Assembly: GCA_964036045.1 (NCBI GenBank)
Contig: OZ038380.1
Location: 118,244,699 to 118,308,698 of the forward strand
Direction of reading: 5' to 3'
Source of the DNA: Eutreptiella sp. 'Long Island Sound 2002'
Taxonomy: Eukaryota > Euglenozoa > Euglenophyceae > Eutreptiales > Eutreptiaceae
Length of the DNA: 64,000 nucleotides
The notes under the pieces were generated by a model. It was not told the DNA's origin and made no database searches. It saw nothing but the letters and a program-made list of their open reading frames with translations. The first letter of the stretch is position 1. Every line of letters begins with the position of its first letter. Shown one piece after another: positions 19,126-32,444 of this stretch. Made by a program: the position numbers and the translations under genes.

Positions 19126-22100
19126 GGCGTGGGGGCCTCCTTTGCTTTGGGACCACCGAGGCCCCCACCGCATGGGCGTGGGGGCCTCCTTCGCATTGGG
19201 ACCACCGAGGGCCCCACCACATGGGCGTGCGGGCCTTCTTCGCTTTGGGACCACCGAGGCCCCCATCGCATGGGCGGGTGGGCCTACTTCGCTTTGGGAC
19301 CACCGAGGACCCCACCACATGGTAGAGGGAGCCTCCTTCGCTTTGGGACCACTGAGGCCCCCACCGCATGGGCACGGAGGCCCCCAGCGCATGGGCGAGT
19401 GGGCCTCCTTCGCTTTGGGACACCGGGGCCCCCAAACTTATGGGCGTGGGGGCCTCCTTCGCTTTGGGACCACTTGGGCCCCCACCGCGTGGGCGAGGGG
19501 GCCTCCTTCGCTTTGGGACCACCGGGGCCCCCACCGCATGGGCAAGGGGGCCTCCTTCGCTTTGGGACAACCGAGGCCCCCGGCGCATCGGTGAGGGGCA
19601 CTCCTTCGCTTTGGGACGACTGAGGCCCCCACTACATGGGCGAGGGGGCCTGCTTCGCTTTGGAACCACCGAGGCCCCCACCGCATGGGTGTGGGGGCCT
19701 CCTTCGCTTTGGGACCACCGAGGCCCCCACCGCATGGGCGTGCGGGCCTCCTTCGCTTTGGGACCACCGAGGCCCCCACCGCATGGGCGTGGGGGCCTCC
19801 TTCGCGTTGGGACCACCGAGGCCCCCACCGCATGGGCGCGGGGGCCTCCTGCGCTTTGGGACCACCGAGGCCCCCACCGCATGGGCGAGTAATCCTCCTT
19901 CGCTTTGGGGGACCGAGGCCCCCGGCGCATGGGCGGGGGGCCTCCTTTGCTTTGGAACAACGGGGGCCCCCACCGCATGGGCGTGGGGGCCTCCTTTGCT
20001 TTGGGACCACCGAGGCCCCCAGCGCATGGGCGTGGGGGCCTCCTTCGCGTTGGGACCACCGAGGCCCCCACCGCATGGGCACGGAGGCCCCCAGCGCATG
20101 GGCGAGTGGGCCTCCTTCGCTTTGGGACACCGGGGCCCCAAACGCATGGGCGTGGGGGCCTCCTTCGCCTTGGGAACCTCTGGGCCCCCACTGCGTGGGC
20201 GAGGGGGCCTTCTTCGCTTCGGGACCACCGGGGCCCCCACCACATGGGCAAGGGGGCCTCCTTCGCTGTGGGACCACCGAGGCCCCCGCCACATGGGTGT
20301 GGGGGCCCTCCTTCGCTTTGGGACCACTGAGGCCCCCACCGCGTGGGCGAGGAGGCCTCCTTCGCTTTGGGACCACCGAGGCCCCCACCGCGTGGGCGAG
20401 GGGGCCTCCTTCGCTTTGGGACAACCAAGGCCCCCACCGCGTGGGCGAGGGGCCCTCCTTCGCTTTGGGACCACCAAGGCCCCCACCGCGTGGGCGAGGG
20501 GGCCTCTTTCGCTTTGGGACAACCAAGGCCCCCACCGCATGGGCGAGGGGGCCTCCTTCGCTTTGGGACCACCGAGGACCCCACCACATGGTAGAGGGGG
20601 CCTCCTTCGCTTTGGGACCGCCGCGGCCCCCACCGCATGGGCACGGAGGCCCCCAGCGCATGGGCGAGTGGGCCTCCTTCGCTTTGGGACACCGGGCCCC
20701 CCAACGCATGGGCATGGGGCCCTCCTTCGCTTTGGGACCACTTGGGCCCCCACCGCGTGGGCGAGGGGGCCTCTTTCGCTTTGGGACCACCGGGGCCCCC
20801 ACCGCATGGGCAAGGGGGCCTCCTTCGGTTCTGGACCAACGAGGCCCCCACCGCATGGGTTTGGGGGCCCTCCTTCGCTTTGGGACCACCGAGGCCCCCA
20901 CCGCATGGCCGAGGGGGCCTGATTCGCTTTGGGACCACCGAGGCCCCCACCGCATGGGCGTGGGGGCCTCCTTCGCCTTGGGACCACCGAGGCCCCCACC
21001 GCATGAGCCTGGGGGCCTCCTTCGCTTTGGGACCACTGGGGCCCCCAACGCATGGGCGTGGGGGCCTCCTTCGCTTTGGGACCACCGAGGCCCCCACCGC
21101 ATGGGCGAGTGGGCCTCCTTCGCTTTGGGAGCACCGAGCCCCCCGGCGCATGGGCGGGGGGCCTCCTTCGCTTTGGGACCACCGAGGCCCCCACCGCGTG
21201 GGCTTGGGGGCCTCCTTCGCTTTGGAACAACGGGGCCCCCCACCGCATGGGCGTGGGGGGCTCCTTCGCTTTGGGACCACCGAGGCCCCAACCGCATGGG
21301 CGAGGGGGCCTCCTTCGCTTTGGGAGCACCGAGCCCCCCGGCGCATGGGCGGGGGGCCTCTTTCGCTTTGGGACCACCGGGGCCCCCACCGCACGGGCGT
21401 GGGGGCCTCCTTCGCTTTGGAACAACGGGGGCCCCCACCGCATGGGCGCGGGGGCCTCCTTCGCTTTGGGACCACCGAGGCCCCCACCGCATGGGCGTGG
21501 GGGCCTCCTTCGCTTTGGGACCACCGAGGCATCCACCGCATGAGCCTGGGGGCCTCCTTCGCTTTGGGACCACTGGGGCCCCCAACGCATGGGCGTGGGG
21601 GCCTCCTTCGCTTTGGGACCAGCGAGGCCCCCACCGCACGGGCGTGGGGGCCTCCTTCCCTTTGGGACGACCGAGGCCCCCACCGCATGGCCGTGGGGGC
21701 CTGCTTCGCTTTGGGACCACCGAGGCCCCCACCGCATGGGCCAAGGGGTCTCCTTCGCTTTGGGACCACCGAGGCCCCCACCGCATGGGCGAGGTGGCCT
21801 CCTTTGCTTTGGGACCACCGAGGTCCGCACCGCATGGGCGTGGGGGCCTCCTTTGCTTTGGGACCACCCAGGCCCCCGCCGCATGGGCGTGGGGGCCTCC
21901 TTCGCTTTGGGACCACCGAGGCCCCCACCGCATGGGTGTGGGGGCCTCCTTCGCTTTGGGACCACCGAGGCCCCCACCGCATGGGCACGGAGGCCCCCAG
22001 CGCATGGGCGAGGGGGCCTCCTTTGCTTTGGGACACCGGGGCCCCCAACGCATGGGCGTAGGGGCCTCCTTCGCTTCGGGACCACCGGGGCCCCCACCAC

Positions 22101-23264
22101 ATGGGCAAGGGGGCCTTCTTCGCTGTGGGACCACCGAGGCCCCCGCCGCATGGGTGTGGGGGCCCTCCTTCGCTTTGGGACCACTGAGGCCCCCACCGCG
22201 TGGGCGAGGGGGCCTCCTTCGCTTTGGGACCACCGAGGCCCCCACCGCGTGGGCGAGGGGGCCTCCTTCGCTTTGGGACAACCAAGGCCCCCACCGCGTG
22301 GGCGAGGGGCCCTCCTTCGCTTTGGGACCACCGAGGCCCCCACCGCGTGGGCGAGGGGGCCTCCTTCGCTTTGGGACAACCAAGGCCCCCACCGCATGGG
22401 CGAGTGGGCCTCCTTCGCTTTGGGACACCGGGCCCCCCAACGCATGGGCATGGGGGCCTCCTTCGCTTTGGGACCACTTGGGCCCCCACCGCGTGGGCGA
22501 GGGGGCCTCTTTCGCTTTGGGACCACCGGGGCCCCCACCGCATGGGCAAGGGGGCCTCCCTCGGTTTTGGACCACCGAGGCCCCCACCGCATGGGCGTGG
22601 GGGCCCTCCTTCGCTTTGGGACCACCGAGGCCCCCACCGCATGGGCGAGGGGGCCTCCTTCGCTTTGGGACCACCGAGGCCCCCACCGCATGAGCCTGGG
22701 GGCATCCTTCGCTTTGGGACCACTGGGGCCCCCAACGCATGGGCGTGGGGGCCTCCTTCGCTTTGGGACACCGGGCCCCCCAACGCATGGCCGAGGGGGC
22801 CTCCTTCGCTTTGGGACCACTTGGGCCCCCACCGCGTGGGCGAGGGGGCCTCTTTCGCTTTGGGACCACCGGGGCCCCCACCGCATGGGCAAGGGGGCCT
22901 CCCTCGGTTTTGGACCACCGAGGCCCCCACCGCATGGGCGTGGGGGCCTCCTTCGCTTTGGGACCACCGAGGCCCCCACCGCATGAGGCTGGGGGCCTCC
23001 TTCGCTTTGGGACCACCTGGGGCCCCCAACGCATGGGCGTGGGGGCCTCCTTCGCTTTGGGAGCACCGAGGCCCCCGGCGCATGGGCGGGGGGCCTCCTT
23101 CGCTTTGGGACCACCGAGGCCCCCACCGCGTGGGCTTGGGGGCCTCCTTCGCTTTGGAACAACGGCCCCCCCACCGCATGGGCGTGGGGGCCTCCTTCGC
23201 TTTGGGAGCACCGAGCCCCCCGGCGCATGGGCGGGGGGCCTCCTTCGCTTTGGGACCACCGAGG

Positions 23265-24540
23265 CCCCCACCGCACGGGCGTGGAGGCCTTCTTCGCTTT
23301 GGAACAACGGGGGCCCCCACCGCATGGGCGCGGGGGCCCTCTTCGCTTTGGGACCACCGAGGCCCCAGCCGCATGGGCGAGGGGGCCTCCTTCGCTTTGG
23401 AACCACCGGGGGCCCCACCGCATGGGCGTGGGGGCCTCCTTCGCTTTGGGACCACCGAGGCCCCCACCGCATGGGCGTGGGGGCCTGCTTCGCTTTCGGA
23501 CCACCGAGGCCCCCACCGCATGGGCCAAGGGGCCTCCTTCGCTTTGGGACCACCGAGGCCCCCACCGCATGGGCGAGGTGGCCTCCTTCGCTTTGGGACC
23601 ACGGAGGTCCGCACCGCATGGGCGTGGGGGCCTCCTTTGCTTTGGGAACACCGAGGCCCCCGCCGCATGGGCGTGGGGGCCTCCTTCGCTTTGGGACCAC
23701 CGAGGCCCCCACCGCACGGGCGTGGGGGCCTTCTTCGCTTTGGAACAACGGGGGCCCCCACCGCATGGGCGCGGGGGCCCTCTTCGCTTTGGGACCACCG
23801 AGGCCCCAACCGCATGGGCGAGGGGGCCTCCTTCGCTTTGGAACCACCGGGGCCCCCACCGCATGGGCGTGGGGGCCTCCTTCGCTTTGGGACCACCGAG
23901 GCCCCCACCGCATGGGCGTGGGGGCCTGCTTCGCTTTCGGACCACCGAGGCCCCCACCGCATGGGCCAAGGGGCCTCCTCCGCTTTGGGACCACCGAGGC
24001 CCCCACCGCATGGGCAAGGTGGCCTCCTTCGCTTTGGGACCACCGAGGTCCGCACCGCATGGGCGTGGGGGCCTCCTTTGCTTTGGGACCACCGAGGCCC
24101 CCGCCGCATGGGCGTGGGGGCCTCCTTCGCTTTGGGACCACCGAGGCCCCCACCGCACGGGCGTGGGGGCCTTCTTCGCTTTGGAACAACGGGGGCCCCC
24201 ACCGCATGGGCGCGGGGGCCCTCTTCGCTTTGGGACCACCGAGGCCCCAACCGCATGGGCGAGGGGGCCTCCTTCGCTTTGGAACCACCGGGGGCCCCAC
24301 CGCATGGGCGTGGGGGCCTCCTTCGCTTTGGGACCACCGAGGCCCCCACCGCATGGGCGTGGGGGCCTGCTTCGCTTTCGGACCACCGAGGCCCCCACCG
24401 CATGGGCCAAGGGGCCTCCTTCGCTTTGGGATCACCGAGGCCCCCACCGCATGGGCGAGGTGGCCTCCTTCGCGTTGGGACCACCGAGGTCCGCACCGCA
24501 TGGGCGTGGGGGCCACCTTTGCTTTGGGACCACCGAGGCC
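23265..24540. repeat. Higher-order repeat of nine units (441 bp), about three copies
   Basis: Marker variants recur at exactly 441-bp intervals: CGGGGGCCCTCTTCGC at 23331, 23772 and 24213, and GAGGTCCGCACC at 23604, 24045 and 24486. 441 is 9 x 49 and also 3 x 147. A related block recurs near 25.6-26.3 kb and again after 27.5 kb. Confidence 0.9.
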
Positions 24541-27500
24541 CCCACCGCATGGCCGAGGGGGCCTCCTTCGCTTTGGAACCACCGGGGGCCCCACCGCATG
24601 GGCGTGGGGGCCTCCTTCGCTTTGGGACCACCGAGGCCCCCACTGCATGGGCGTGGGGGCCTGCTTCGCTTTCGGACCACCGAGGCCCCCACGGCATGGG
24701 CCAAGGGGCCTCCTTCGCTTTGGAACCACCGGGGGCCCCACCGCATGGGCGTGGGGGCCTCCTTCGCTTTGGGACCACCGAGGCCGCCACCGCATGCGCG
24801 TGGGGGCCTCCTTCGCGTTGGGACCACTGGGCCCCCCACCGCATGGGCGGGTGAGCCTACTTCGCTTTGGGACCACCGAGTGCCCCACCGCATGGGCACG
24901 GAGGCCCCCACCGCATGGGCGAGGGGGCCTCCGTCGCTTTGGGACACCGGGGCCCCCAACGCATGGGCGTGGGGGCCTCCTTCGCTTTGGGACCACTTGG
25001 GCCCCCACCGCGTGGGCGAGGGGGCCTCTTTCGCTTTGTGACCACAGGAACCCCCACCGCATGGGCAAGGGGGCCTCCTTCGGTTTTGGACCACCGAGGC
25101 CCCCACCGCATGGGCGTGGGGGCCCTCCTTCGCTTTGGGACCACCGAGGCCCCCACCGCATTGCCGAGGGGGCCTCCTTCGCTTTGGGACCACCGAGGCC
25201 CCCACTGCATGGGCGTGGGGGCCTCCTTCGCTTTGGGACCACCCAGGCCCCCACCGCTTGAGCCTGGGGGCCTCCTTCGCTTTGGGACCACTGGGGCCCC
25301 CAACGCATGGGCGTGGGGGCCTCCTTCGCTTTGGGAGCACCGAGGCCCCCGGCGCATGGGCGGTGGGCCTCCTTCGCTTTGGGACCACCGAGGCCCCCAC
25401 CGCGTGGGCTTGGGGGCCTCCTTCGCTTTGGAACAACGGGCCCCCCATCGCATGGGCGTGGGGGCCTCCTTCGCTTTGGGAGCACCGAGCCCCCCGGCGC
25501 ATGGGCGGGGGCCTCCTTCGCTTTGGGACCACCGAGGCCCCCACCGCACGGGCGTGGGGGCCTTCTTCGCTTTGGAACCACCGAGGCCCCCACCGCATGG
25601 GCAAGGTGGCCTCCTTCGCTTTGGGACCACCGAGGTCCGCACCGCATGGGCGTGGGGGCCTCCTTTGCTTTGGGACCACCGAGGCCCCCGCCGCATGGGC
25701 GTGGGGGCCTCCTTCGCTTTGGGACCACCGAGGCCCCCACCGCACGGGCGTGGGGGCCTTCTTCGCTTTGGAACAACGGGGGCCCCCACCGCATGGGCGC
25801 GGGGGCCCTCTTCGCTTTGGGACCACCGAGGCCCCAACCGCATGGGCGAGGGGGGCTCCTTCGCTTTGGAACCACCAGGGGCCCCACCGCATGGGCGTGG
25901 GGGCCTCCTTCGCTTTGGGACCACCGAGGCCCCCACCGCATGGGCGTGGGGGCCTGCTTCGCTTTCGGACCACCGAGGCCCCCACCGCATGGGCCAAGGG
26001 GCCTCCTTCGCTTTGGGATCACCGAGGCCCCCACCGCATGGGCGAGGTGGCCTCCTTCGCTTTGGGACCACCGAGGTCCGCACCGCATGGGCGTGGGGGC
26101 CACCTTTGCTTTGGGACCACCGAGGCCCCCGCCGCATGGGCGTGGGGGCCTCCTTCGCTTTGGGACCACCGAGGCCCCCACCGCATGGGCGAGGTGGCCT
26201 CCTTCGCTTTGGGACCACCGAGGTCCGCACCGCATGGGCGTGGGGGCCTCCTTCGCTTTGGGACCACCAAGGCCGCCACCGCATGCGCGTGGGGGCCTCC
26301 TTTGCGTTGGGACCACTGGGGCCCCCACCGCATGGGCGGGTGAGCCTACTTCGCTTTGGGACCACCGAGTGCCCCACCGCATGGGCACGGAGGCCCCCAC
26401 CGCATGGGCGAGGGGGCCTCCTTCGCTTTGGGACACCGGGGCCCCCAACGCATGGGCGTCGGGGCCTCCTTCGCTTTGGGACCACTTGGGCCCCCACCGC
26501 GTGGGCGAGGGGGCCTCTTTCGCTTTGTGACCACCGGGGCCCCCACCGCATGGGCAAGGGGGCCTCCTTCGGTTTTGGACCACCAAGGCCCCCACCGCAT
26601 GGGCGTGGGGGCCCTCCTTCGCTTTGGGACCACCGAGGCCCCCACCGCATGTCCGAGGGGGCCTCCTTCGCTTTGGAACCACCGGGGGCCCCACCGCATG
26701 GGCGTGGGGGCCTCCTTCGCTTTGGGACCACCGAGGCCCCCACCGCATGGGCGTGGGGGCCTGCTTCGCTTTCGGACCACCGAGGCCCCCACCGCATGGG
26801 CCAAGGGGCCTCCTTCGCTTTGGAACCACCGGGGGCCCCACCGCATGGGCGTGGGGGCCTCCTTCGCTTTGGGACCACCGAGGCCGCCACCGGATGCGCG
26901 TGGGGGCCTCCTTCGCGTTGGGACCACTGGGCCCCCCACCGCATGGGCGGGTGAGCCTACTTCGCTTTGGGACCACCGAGTGCCCCACCGCATGGGCACG
27001 GAGGCCCCCACCGCATGGGCGAGGGGGCCTCCTTCGCTTTGGGACACCGGGGCCCCCAACGCATGGGCGTGGGGGCCTCCTTCGCTTTGGGACCACTTGG
27101 GCCCCCACCGCGTGGGCGAGGGGGCCTCCTTCGGTTTTGGACCACCGAGGCCCCCACCGCATGGGCGTGGGGGCCCTCCTTCGCTTTGGGACCACCGAGG
27201 CCCCCACCGCATGGCCGAGGGGGCCTCCTTCGCTTTGGGACCACCGAGGCCCCCACTGCATGGGCGTGGGGGCCTCCTTCGCTTTGGGACCACCCAGGCC
27301 CCCACCGCTTGAGCCTGGGGGCCTCCTTCGCTTTGGGACCACCTGGGGCCCCCAATGCATGGGCGTGGGGGCCTCCTTCGCTTTGGGAGCACCGAGGCCC
27401 CCGGCGCATGGGCGGGGGGCCTCCTTCGCTTTGGGACCACCGAGGCCCCCACCGCGTGGGCTTGGGGGCCTCCTTCGCTTTGGGAGCACCGAGCCCCCCA

Positions 27501-28494
27501 CCGCATGGGCGGGGGCCTCCTTCCCTTTGGGACCACCGAGGCCCCCACCGCATGGGCCAAGGGGCCTCCTTCGCTTTGGGACCACCGAGGCCCCCACCGC
27601 ATGGGCGAGGTGGCCTCCTTCGCTTTGGGACCACCGAGGTCCGCACCGCATGGGCGTGGGGGCCTCCTTTGCTTTGGGACCACCGAGGCCCCCGCCGCAT
27701 GGGCGAGGGGGCCTCCTTCGCTTTGGGACCACCGAGGCCCCCACCGCACGGGCGTGGGGGCCTTCTTCGCTTTGGAACAACGGGGGCCCCCACCGCATGG
27801 GCGCGGGGGCCCTCTTCGCTTTGGGACCACCGAGGCCCCAACCGCATGGGCGAGGGGGCCTCCTTCGCTTTGGAACCACCGGGGGCCCCGCCGCATGGGC
27901 GTGGGGGCCTCCTTCGCTTTGGGACCACCGAGGCCCCCACCGCATGGGTGTGGGGGCCTGCTTCGCTTTCGGACCACCGAGGCCCCCACCGCATGGGCCA
28001 AGGGGCCTCCTTCGCTTTGCCACCACCGAGGCCCCCACCGCATGGGCGAGGTGGCCTCCTTCGCTTTGGGACCAACGAGGTCCGCACCGCATGGGCGTGG
28101 GGGCCACCTTTGCTTTGGGACCGGAGGCCCCCGCCGCATGGGCGTGGGGGCCTCCTTCGCTTTGGGACCACCGAGGCCCCCACCGCATGGGCGAGGTGGC
28201 CTCCTTTGCTTTGGGACCACCGAGGCCCCCGCCGCATGGGCGTGGGGGCCTCCTTCGCTTTGGGACCACCGAGGCCCCCGCCGCATGGGCGTGGGGGCCT
28301 CCTTCGCTTTGGAACCACCGAGGTCCGCACCGCATGGGCGTGGGGGCCTCCTTCACTTTGGGACCACCGAGGCCCCCGCCGCATGGGCGTGGGGGCCTCC
28401 TTCGCTTTGGGACCACCGAGGCCGCCACCGCATGCGCGTGGGGGCCTCCTTCGCGTTGGGACCACTGGGGCCCCCACCGCATGGGCGGGTGAGC

Positions 28495-30320
28495 CTACTT
28501 CGCTTTGGGACCACCGAGTGCCCCACCGCATGGGCACGGAGGCCCCCACCGCATGGGCGAGGGGGCCTCCTTCGCTTTGGGACACCGGGGCCCCCAACGC
28601 ATGGGCGTGGGGGCCTCCTTCGCTTTGGGACCACTAGGGCCCCCACCGCGTGGGCGAGGGGGCCTCCTTCGCTTTGGGACCACCGGGGCCCCCACCGCAT
28701 GGGCGAGGGGGCCTCCTTTGGTTCGTAACCACTGTGGCCCCAACCGTGTGGGCGAGGGGGCCTCCTTCGCTTTTGGACCGCTGGGGCCCCCACCGCATGG
28801 GCGTGGGGGCCTCCTGGGCTTCGGGACAACCAAGGCCCCCACCGCATGGGCGTGGGGGCCTCCTTCGCTTTGGGACCACCGAGGCCCCCACCGCATGGGT
28901 GTGGGGGCCTCGTTCGCTTTGGGACCACCGAGGCCTCCACCGCATGGGCGTGGGGGCCTCCTTCGCTTTGGGACCACCGAGGCCCCCACCGCATGAGCGT
29001 GGGGGCCTCCTTCGCTTTGGGACCACCGAGGTCCGCACCGCATGGGCGTGGGGGCCTCCTTCGCTTTGGGAGCACCGAGGCCCCCACCGCATGGGCGTGG
29101 GGGCCCTCCTTCGCTTTCGGACCACCGAGGCCCCCACCGCATGGGCCAAGGGGCCTCCTTCGCTTTGGGACCACCGAGGCCCCCACCGCATGGGCGAGGT
29201 GGCCTCCTTCGCTTTGGGACCACCGAGGTCCGCACCGCATGGGCGTGGGGGCCTCCTTTGCTTTGGGACCACCGAGGCCCCCGCCGCATGGGCGTGGGGC
29301 CCTCCTTCGCTTTGGGACCACCGAGGCCCCCACCGCACGGGCGTGGGGGCCTTCTTCGCTTTGGAACAACGGGGGCCCCCACCGCATGGGCGCGGGGGCC
29401 CTCTTCGCTTTGGGACCACCGAGGCCCCAACCGCATGGGTGAGGGGGCCTCCTTCGCTTTGGAACCACCGGGGGCCCCGCCGCATGGGCGTCGGGGCCTC
29501 CTTCGCTTTGGGACCACCGAGGCCACCACGGCATGGGCGTGGGGGCCTGCTTCGCTTTCGGACCACCGAGGCCCCCACCGCATGGGCCAAGGGGCCTCCT
29601 TCGCTTTGGGACCACCGAGGCCCCCACCGCATGGGCGAGGTGGCCTCCTTCGCTTTGGGACCAACGAGGTCCGCACCGCATGGGCGTGGGGGCCACCTTT
29701 GCTTTGGGACCACCGAGGCCCCCGCCGCATGGGCGTGGGGGCCTCCTTCGCTTTGGAACCACCGAGGTCCGCACCGCATGGGCGTGGGGGCCTCCTTCAC
29801 TTTGGGACCACCGAGGCCCCCGCCGCATGGGCGTGGGGGCCTCCTTCACTTTGGGACCACCGAGGCCGCCACCGCATGCGCGTGGGGGCCTCCTTCGCTT
29901 TGGGACCACCGAGGCTGCCACCGCATGCGCGTGGGGGCCTCCTTCGCGTTGGGACCACTGGGGCCCCCGAGGCATGGGCGGGTGAGCCTACTTCGCTTTG
30001 GGACCACCGAGTGCCCGGTCGCATGGGCACGGAGGCCCCCAGCACATGGGCGAGGGGGCCTCCTTCGCTTTGGGACACCGGGGCCCCCAACGCATGGGCG
30101 TGGGGGCCTCCTTCGCTTTGGGACCACTGGGGCCCCCACCGCGTGGGCGAGGGGCCCTCCGTCGCTTTGGGACCACCGGGGCCCCCACCGCATGGGCGAG
30201 GGGGCCTTCTTTGGTTCGTAACCACTGTGGCCCCAACCGTGTGGGCGAGGGGGCCTCCTTCGCTTTTGGACCGCTGGGGCCCCCACCGCATGGGCGTGGG
30301 GGCCTCCTGGGCTTCGGGAC
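28495..30320. repeat. Higher-order repeat, about 1,493-bp spacing
   Basis: The divergent unit GGTTCGTAACCACTGTGGCC occurs at 28720 and 30213, and the CACCGAGTGCCC marker occurs near 28513 and 30006. Flanking units match in the same order. Confidence 0.7.
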
Positions 30321-32423
30321 AACCAAGGCCCCCACCGCATGGGCGTGGGGGCCTCCTTCGCTTTGGGACCACCGAGGCCCCCACCGCATGGGTGTGGGGG
30401 CCTCGTTCGCTTTGGGACCACCGAGGCCTCCACCGCATGGGGGTGGGGGCCTCTTTCGCTTTGGGACCACCCAGGTCCGCACCGCATGGGCGTGGGGGCC
30501 TCCTTCGCTTTGGGACCACCGAGGCCCCCACCGCATGGGCGAGTTGGCCTCCCTCGCTTTGGGAGCACCGAGGCCCCCACCGCATGGGCGAGGGGGCCTC
30601 CTTCACTTTGGGACCACCGAGGCCCCCACCGCATGGGTGTGGGGGCCTCCTTCACTTTGGGACCAGCGAGGCCCCCACCGCATGGGCGAGGGGGCCTCCT
30701 TCACTTTGGGACCACCGAGGCCCCCACCGTATGGGTGTGGGGGCCTCCTTCGCTTTGGGACCACCGAGGCCCCCACCGCATGGGCGAGGGGGCCTCGTGC
30801 GCTTTGGAACCACCGGGGCCCCCACCGCATGGGCGTGGGGGCCTCCTTCGCTTTGGGACCACCGAGGCCCCCACCGCATGGGTGAGAGGGCCTCCTTCGC
30901 TTTGGGAGCACCGAGCCCCCCGGTGCATTGGCGGCGGGCCTCCTTCGCTTTGGGACCACCGAGGCCCCCACCGTACGGTCGTGGGGGCCTCCTTCGCTTT
31001 GGAACAACCGGGGCCCCCACCGCATGGGCGTGGGGGCCTCCCTTGCTTTGGGACCACCGAGGCCCCCACCGCATGGGCGAGGGGGCCTCCTTCGCTTTGG
31101 AACCACCGGGCCCCCCAGCGCATGGGCGTGGGGGCCTCCTTCGCTTTGGGACCACTTGGGCCCCCACTGCGTGGGCGAGGGGACCTCCTTCGCTTTGGGA
31201 CCACCGAGGCCCCCACCGCATGGGCGAGGGGGCCTCCTTCGCTTTGGAACCACCGAGGCCCCCGGCGCATGGGCGAGGGGCCTCCTTCGCTTTGGGGCCA
31301 TTGAGGCCCCCACCGCATGGGCGAGGGGGCCTCCTTCGCTTTGGGACCACCGAGGCCCCCACCGCACGGGCGTGGGGGCCTTCTTCGCTTTGGAACAACG
31401 GGGGCCCCCAACGCATGGGCGAGGGGGCCTCCCTCGCTTTGGGACCACCGAGGCCCCCACCGCATGGGCCAGGGGGCCTCCTTCGCTTTGGGACCACGGA
31501 GGCTCCCACCGCATGGGCGTGGGGGCCTCCTTCGCTTTGGGACCACCGAGGCCCCCACCGCATGGGCCAGGGGGCCTCCTTCGCTTTGGGACCACCGGAG
31601 CCCCCACCGCATGGGCGAGGTGGCCTCCTTCGCTTTGGGACCGCCGAGGCCCCCACCGCATGGGCACGGAGGCCCCCACCGCATGGGCAAGCGGGCCTCC
31701 TTTGCTTTGGGACACCGGGGCCCCCAACGCACGGGCGTGGGGGCCTCCTTTGCTTTGGGACCACTGGGGCCCCAAGCACGTGGGCGAGGGGGCCTCCGTC
31801 GCTTTGGGACCACCGGGGCCCCCACCGCATGGGCTTAGAGGCCTCCTTCGCGTTGGGACCACCGAGGCCCCCACCGCATGGGCGAGGGGGCCTTCTTCGC
31901 TTTGGGACCACCGAGGCCCCCACCGCATGGGCGTGGGCGCCTCCTTCGGTTTGTAACTACTGTGGCCCCCACCGCATGGGCGAGGGGGCCTCCTTCGCTT
32001 TTGGACCGCTGGGGCCCCCACCGCATGGGCGTGGGGGCCTCCTTCGCATTGGGACCACCGAGGGCCCCACCGCATGGGCGTGGGGGCCTCCTTCGCTTTG
32101 GGACCACCGAGGACCCCACCACATGGGCGAGGGGGCCTCCTTCGCTTTGGGACCACCGAGGCCCCCACCACATGGGCACGGAGGTCCCCACCGCATTGGC
32201 GAGTGGGCCTCCTTCGCTTTGGGACACCGGGGCCCCCAACGCATGGGCTTAGGGGCCTCTTTCGCGTTGGGACCACCGAGGCCCCCACCGAATGGGCGAG
32301 GGGGCCTTCTTCGCTTTGGGACCACCGAGGCCCCCACCGCATGGGCGTGGGGGCCTCCTTCGCTTTGGGACCACCGAGGCCCCCACCGCATGGGCGAGTG
32401 GGCCTCCTTCGCTTTGGGAGCAG

Positions 32424-32444
32424 CGAGGCCCCCGGCTGAAATTC
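32424..32444. other. Duplication junction: array 1 to element A
   Basis: The array unit reads ...GAGGCCCCCGGC, and the next bases are TGAAATTCGTATTA, which continue element A from 4928. The bases GGC (32434-32436) fit both the common array variant CCCCCGGCGCATGGG and element A (GTTGGCTGAAATT at 4923-4935), so the overlap is 3 bases. Such short overlaps are typical of end-joining or template-switch duplications. Confidence 0.9.

Larger units (their letters stand above)
4925..32433. repeat. Large tandem duplication, copy 1 (27,509 bp)
   Basis: Copy 1 runs from inside the element A gene, through element B and the spacer, to the end of array 1. The following base restarts the same sequence. The offset between copies is 27,509 at the left and drifts to 27,516 through homopolymer-length differences (for example the C run near 6530 and the G run near 9640). 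Point differences are sparse by eye in the non-array part, and most are silent for structure. Confidence 0.95.
15796..32433. repeat. 49-bp minisatellite array 1, about 340 units
   Basis: The consensus unit is GAGGCCCCCAC, loop CGCATGGGC, GTGGGGGCCTC, then CTTCGCTTTGGGACCACC. The first and third parts are exact reverse complements. The commonest variant replaces GTGGGGG with GAGGGGG, which shortens the stem to 9 bp. No unique spacers separate units. Truncated composite units (CATGGGCACGGAGGCCCC) recur from 17070 onward but are absent before that. The consensus has no stop codon in six frames, so very long open frames occur on both strands; these are not called as genes. Confidence 0.97.

Noticed and set aside
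19438-28482. A minus-strand open frame of about 3,014 codons, and many others of 300-2,760 codons in both arrays
   Set aside because: All six frames are open together because the 49-bp unit has no stops; the products are exact 49-residue periods, frame choice is arbitrary, and there is no start, splice or codon evidence.
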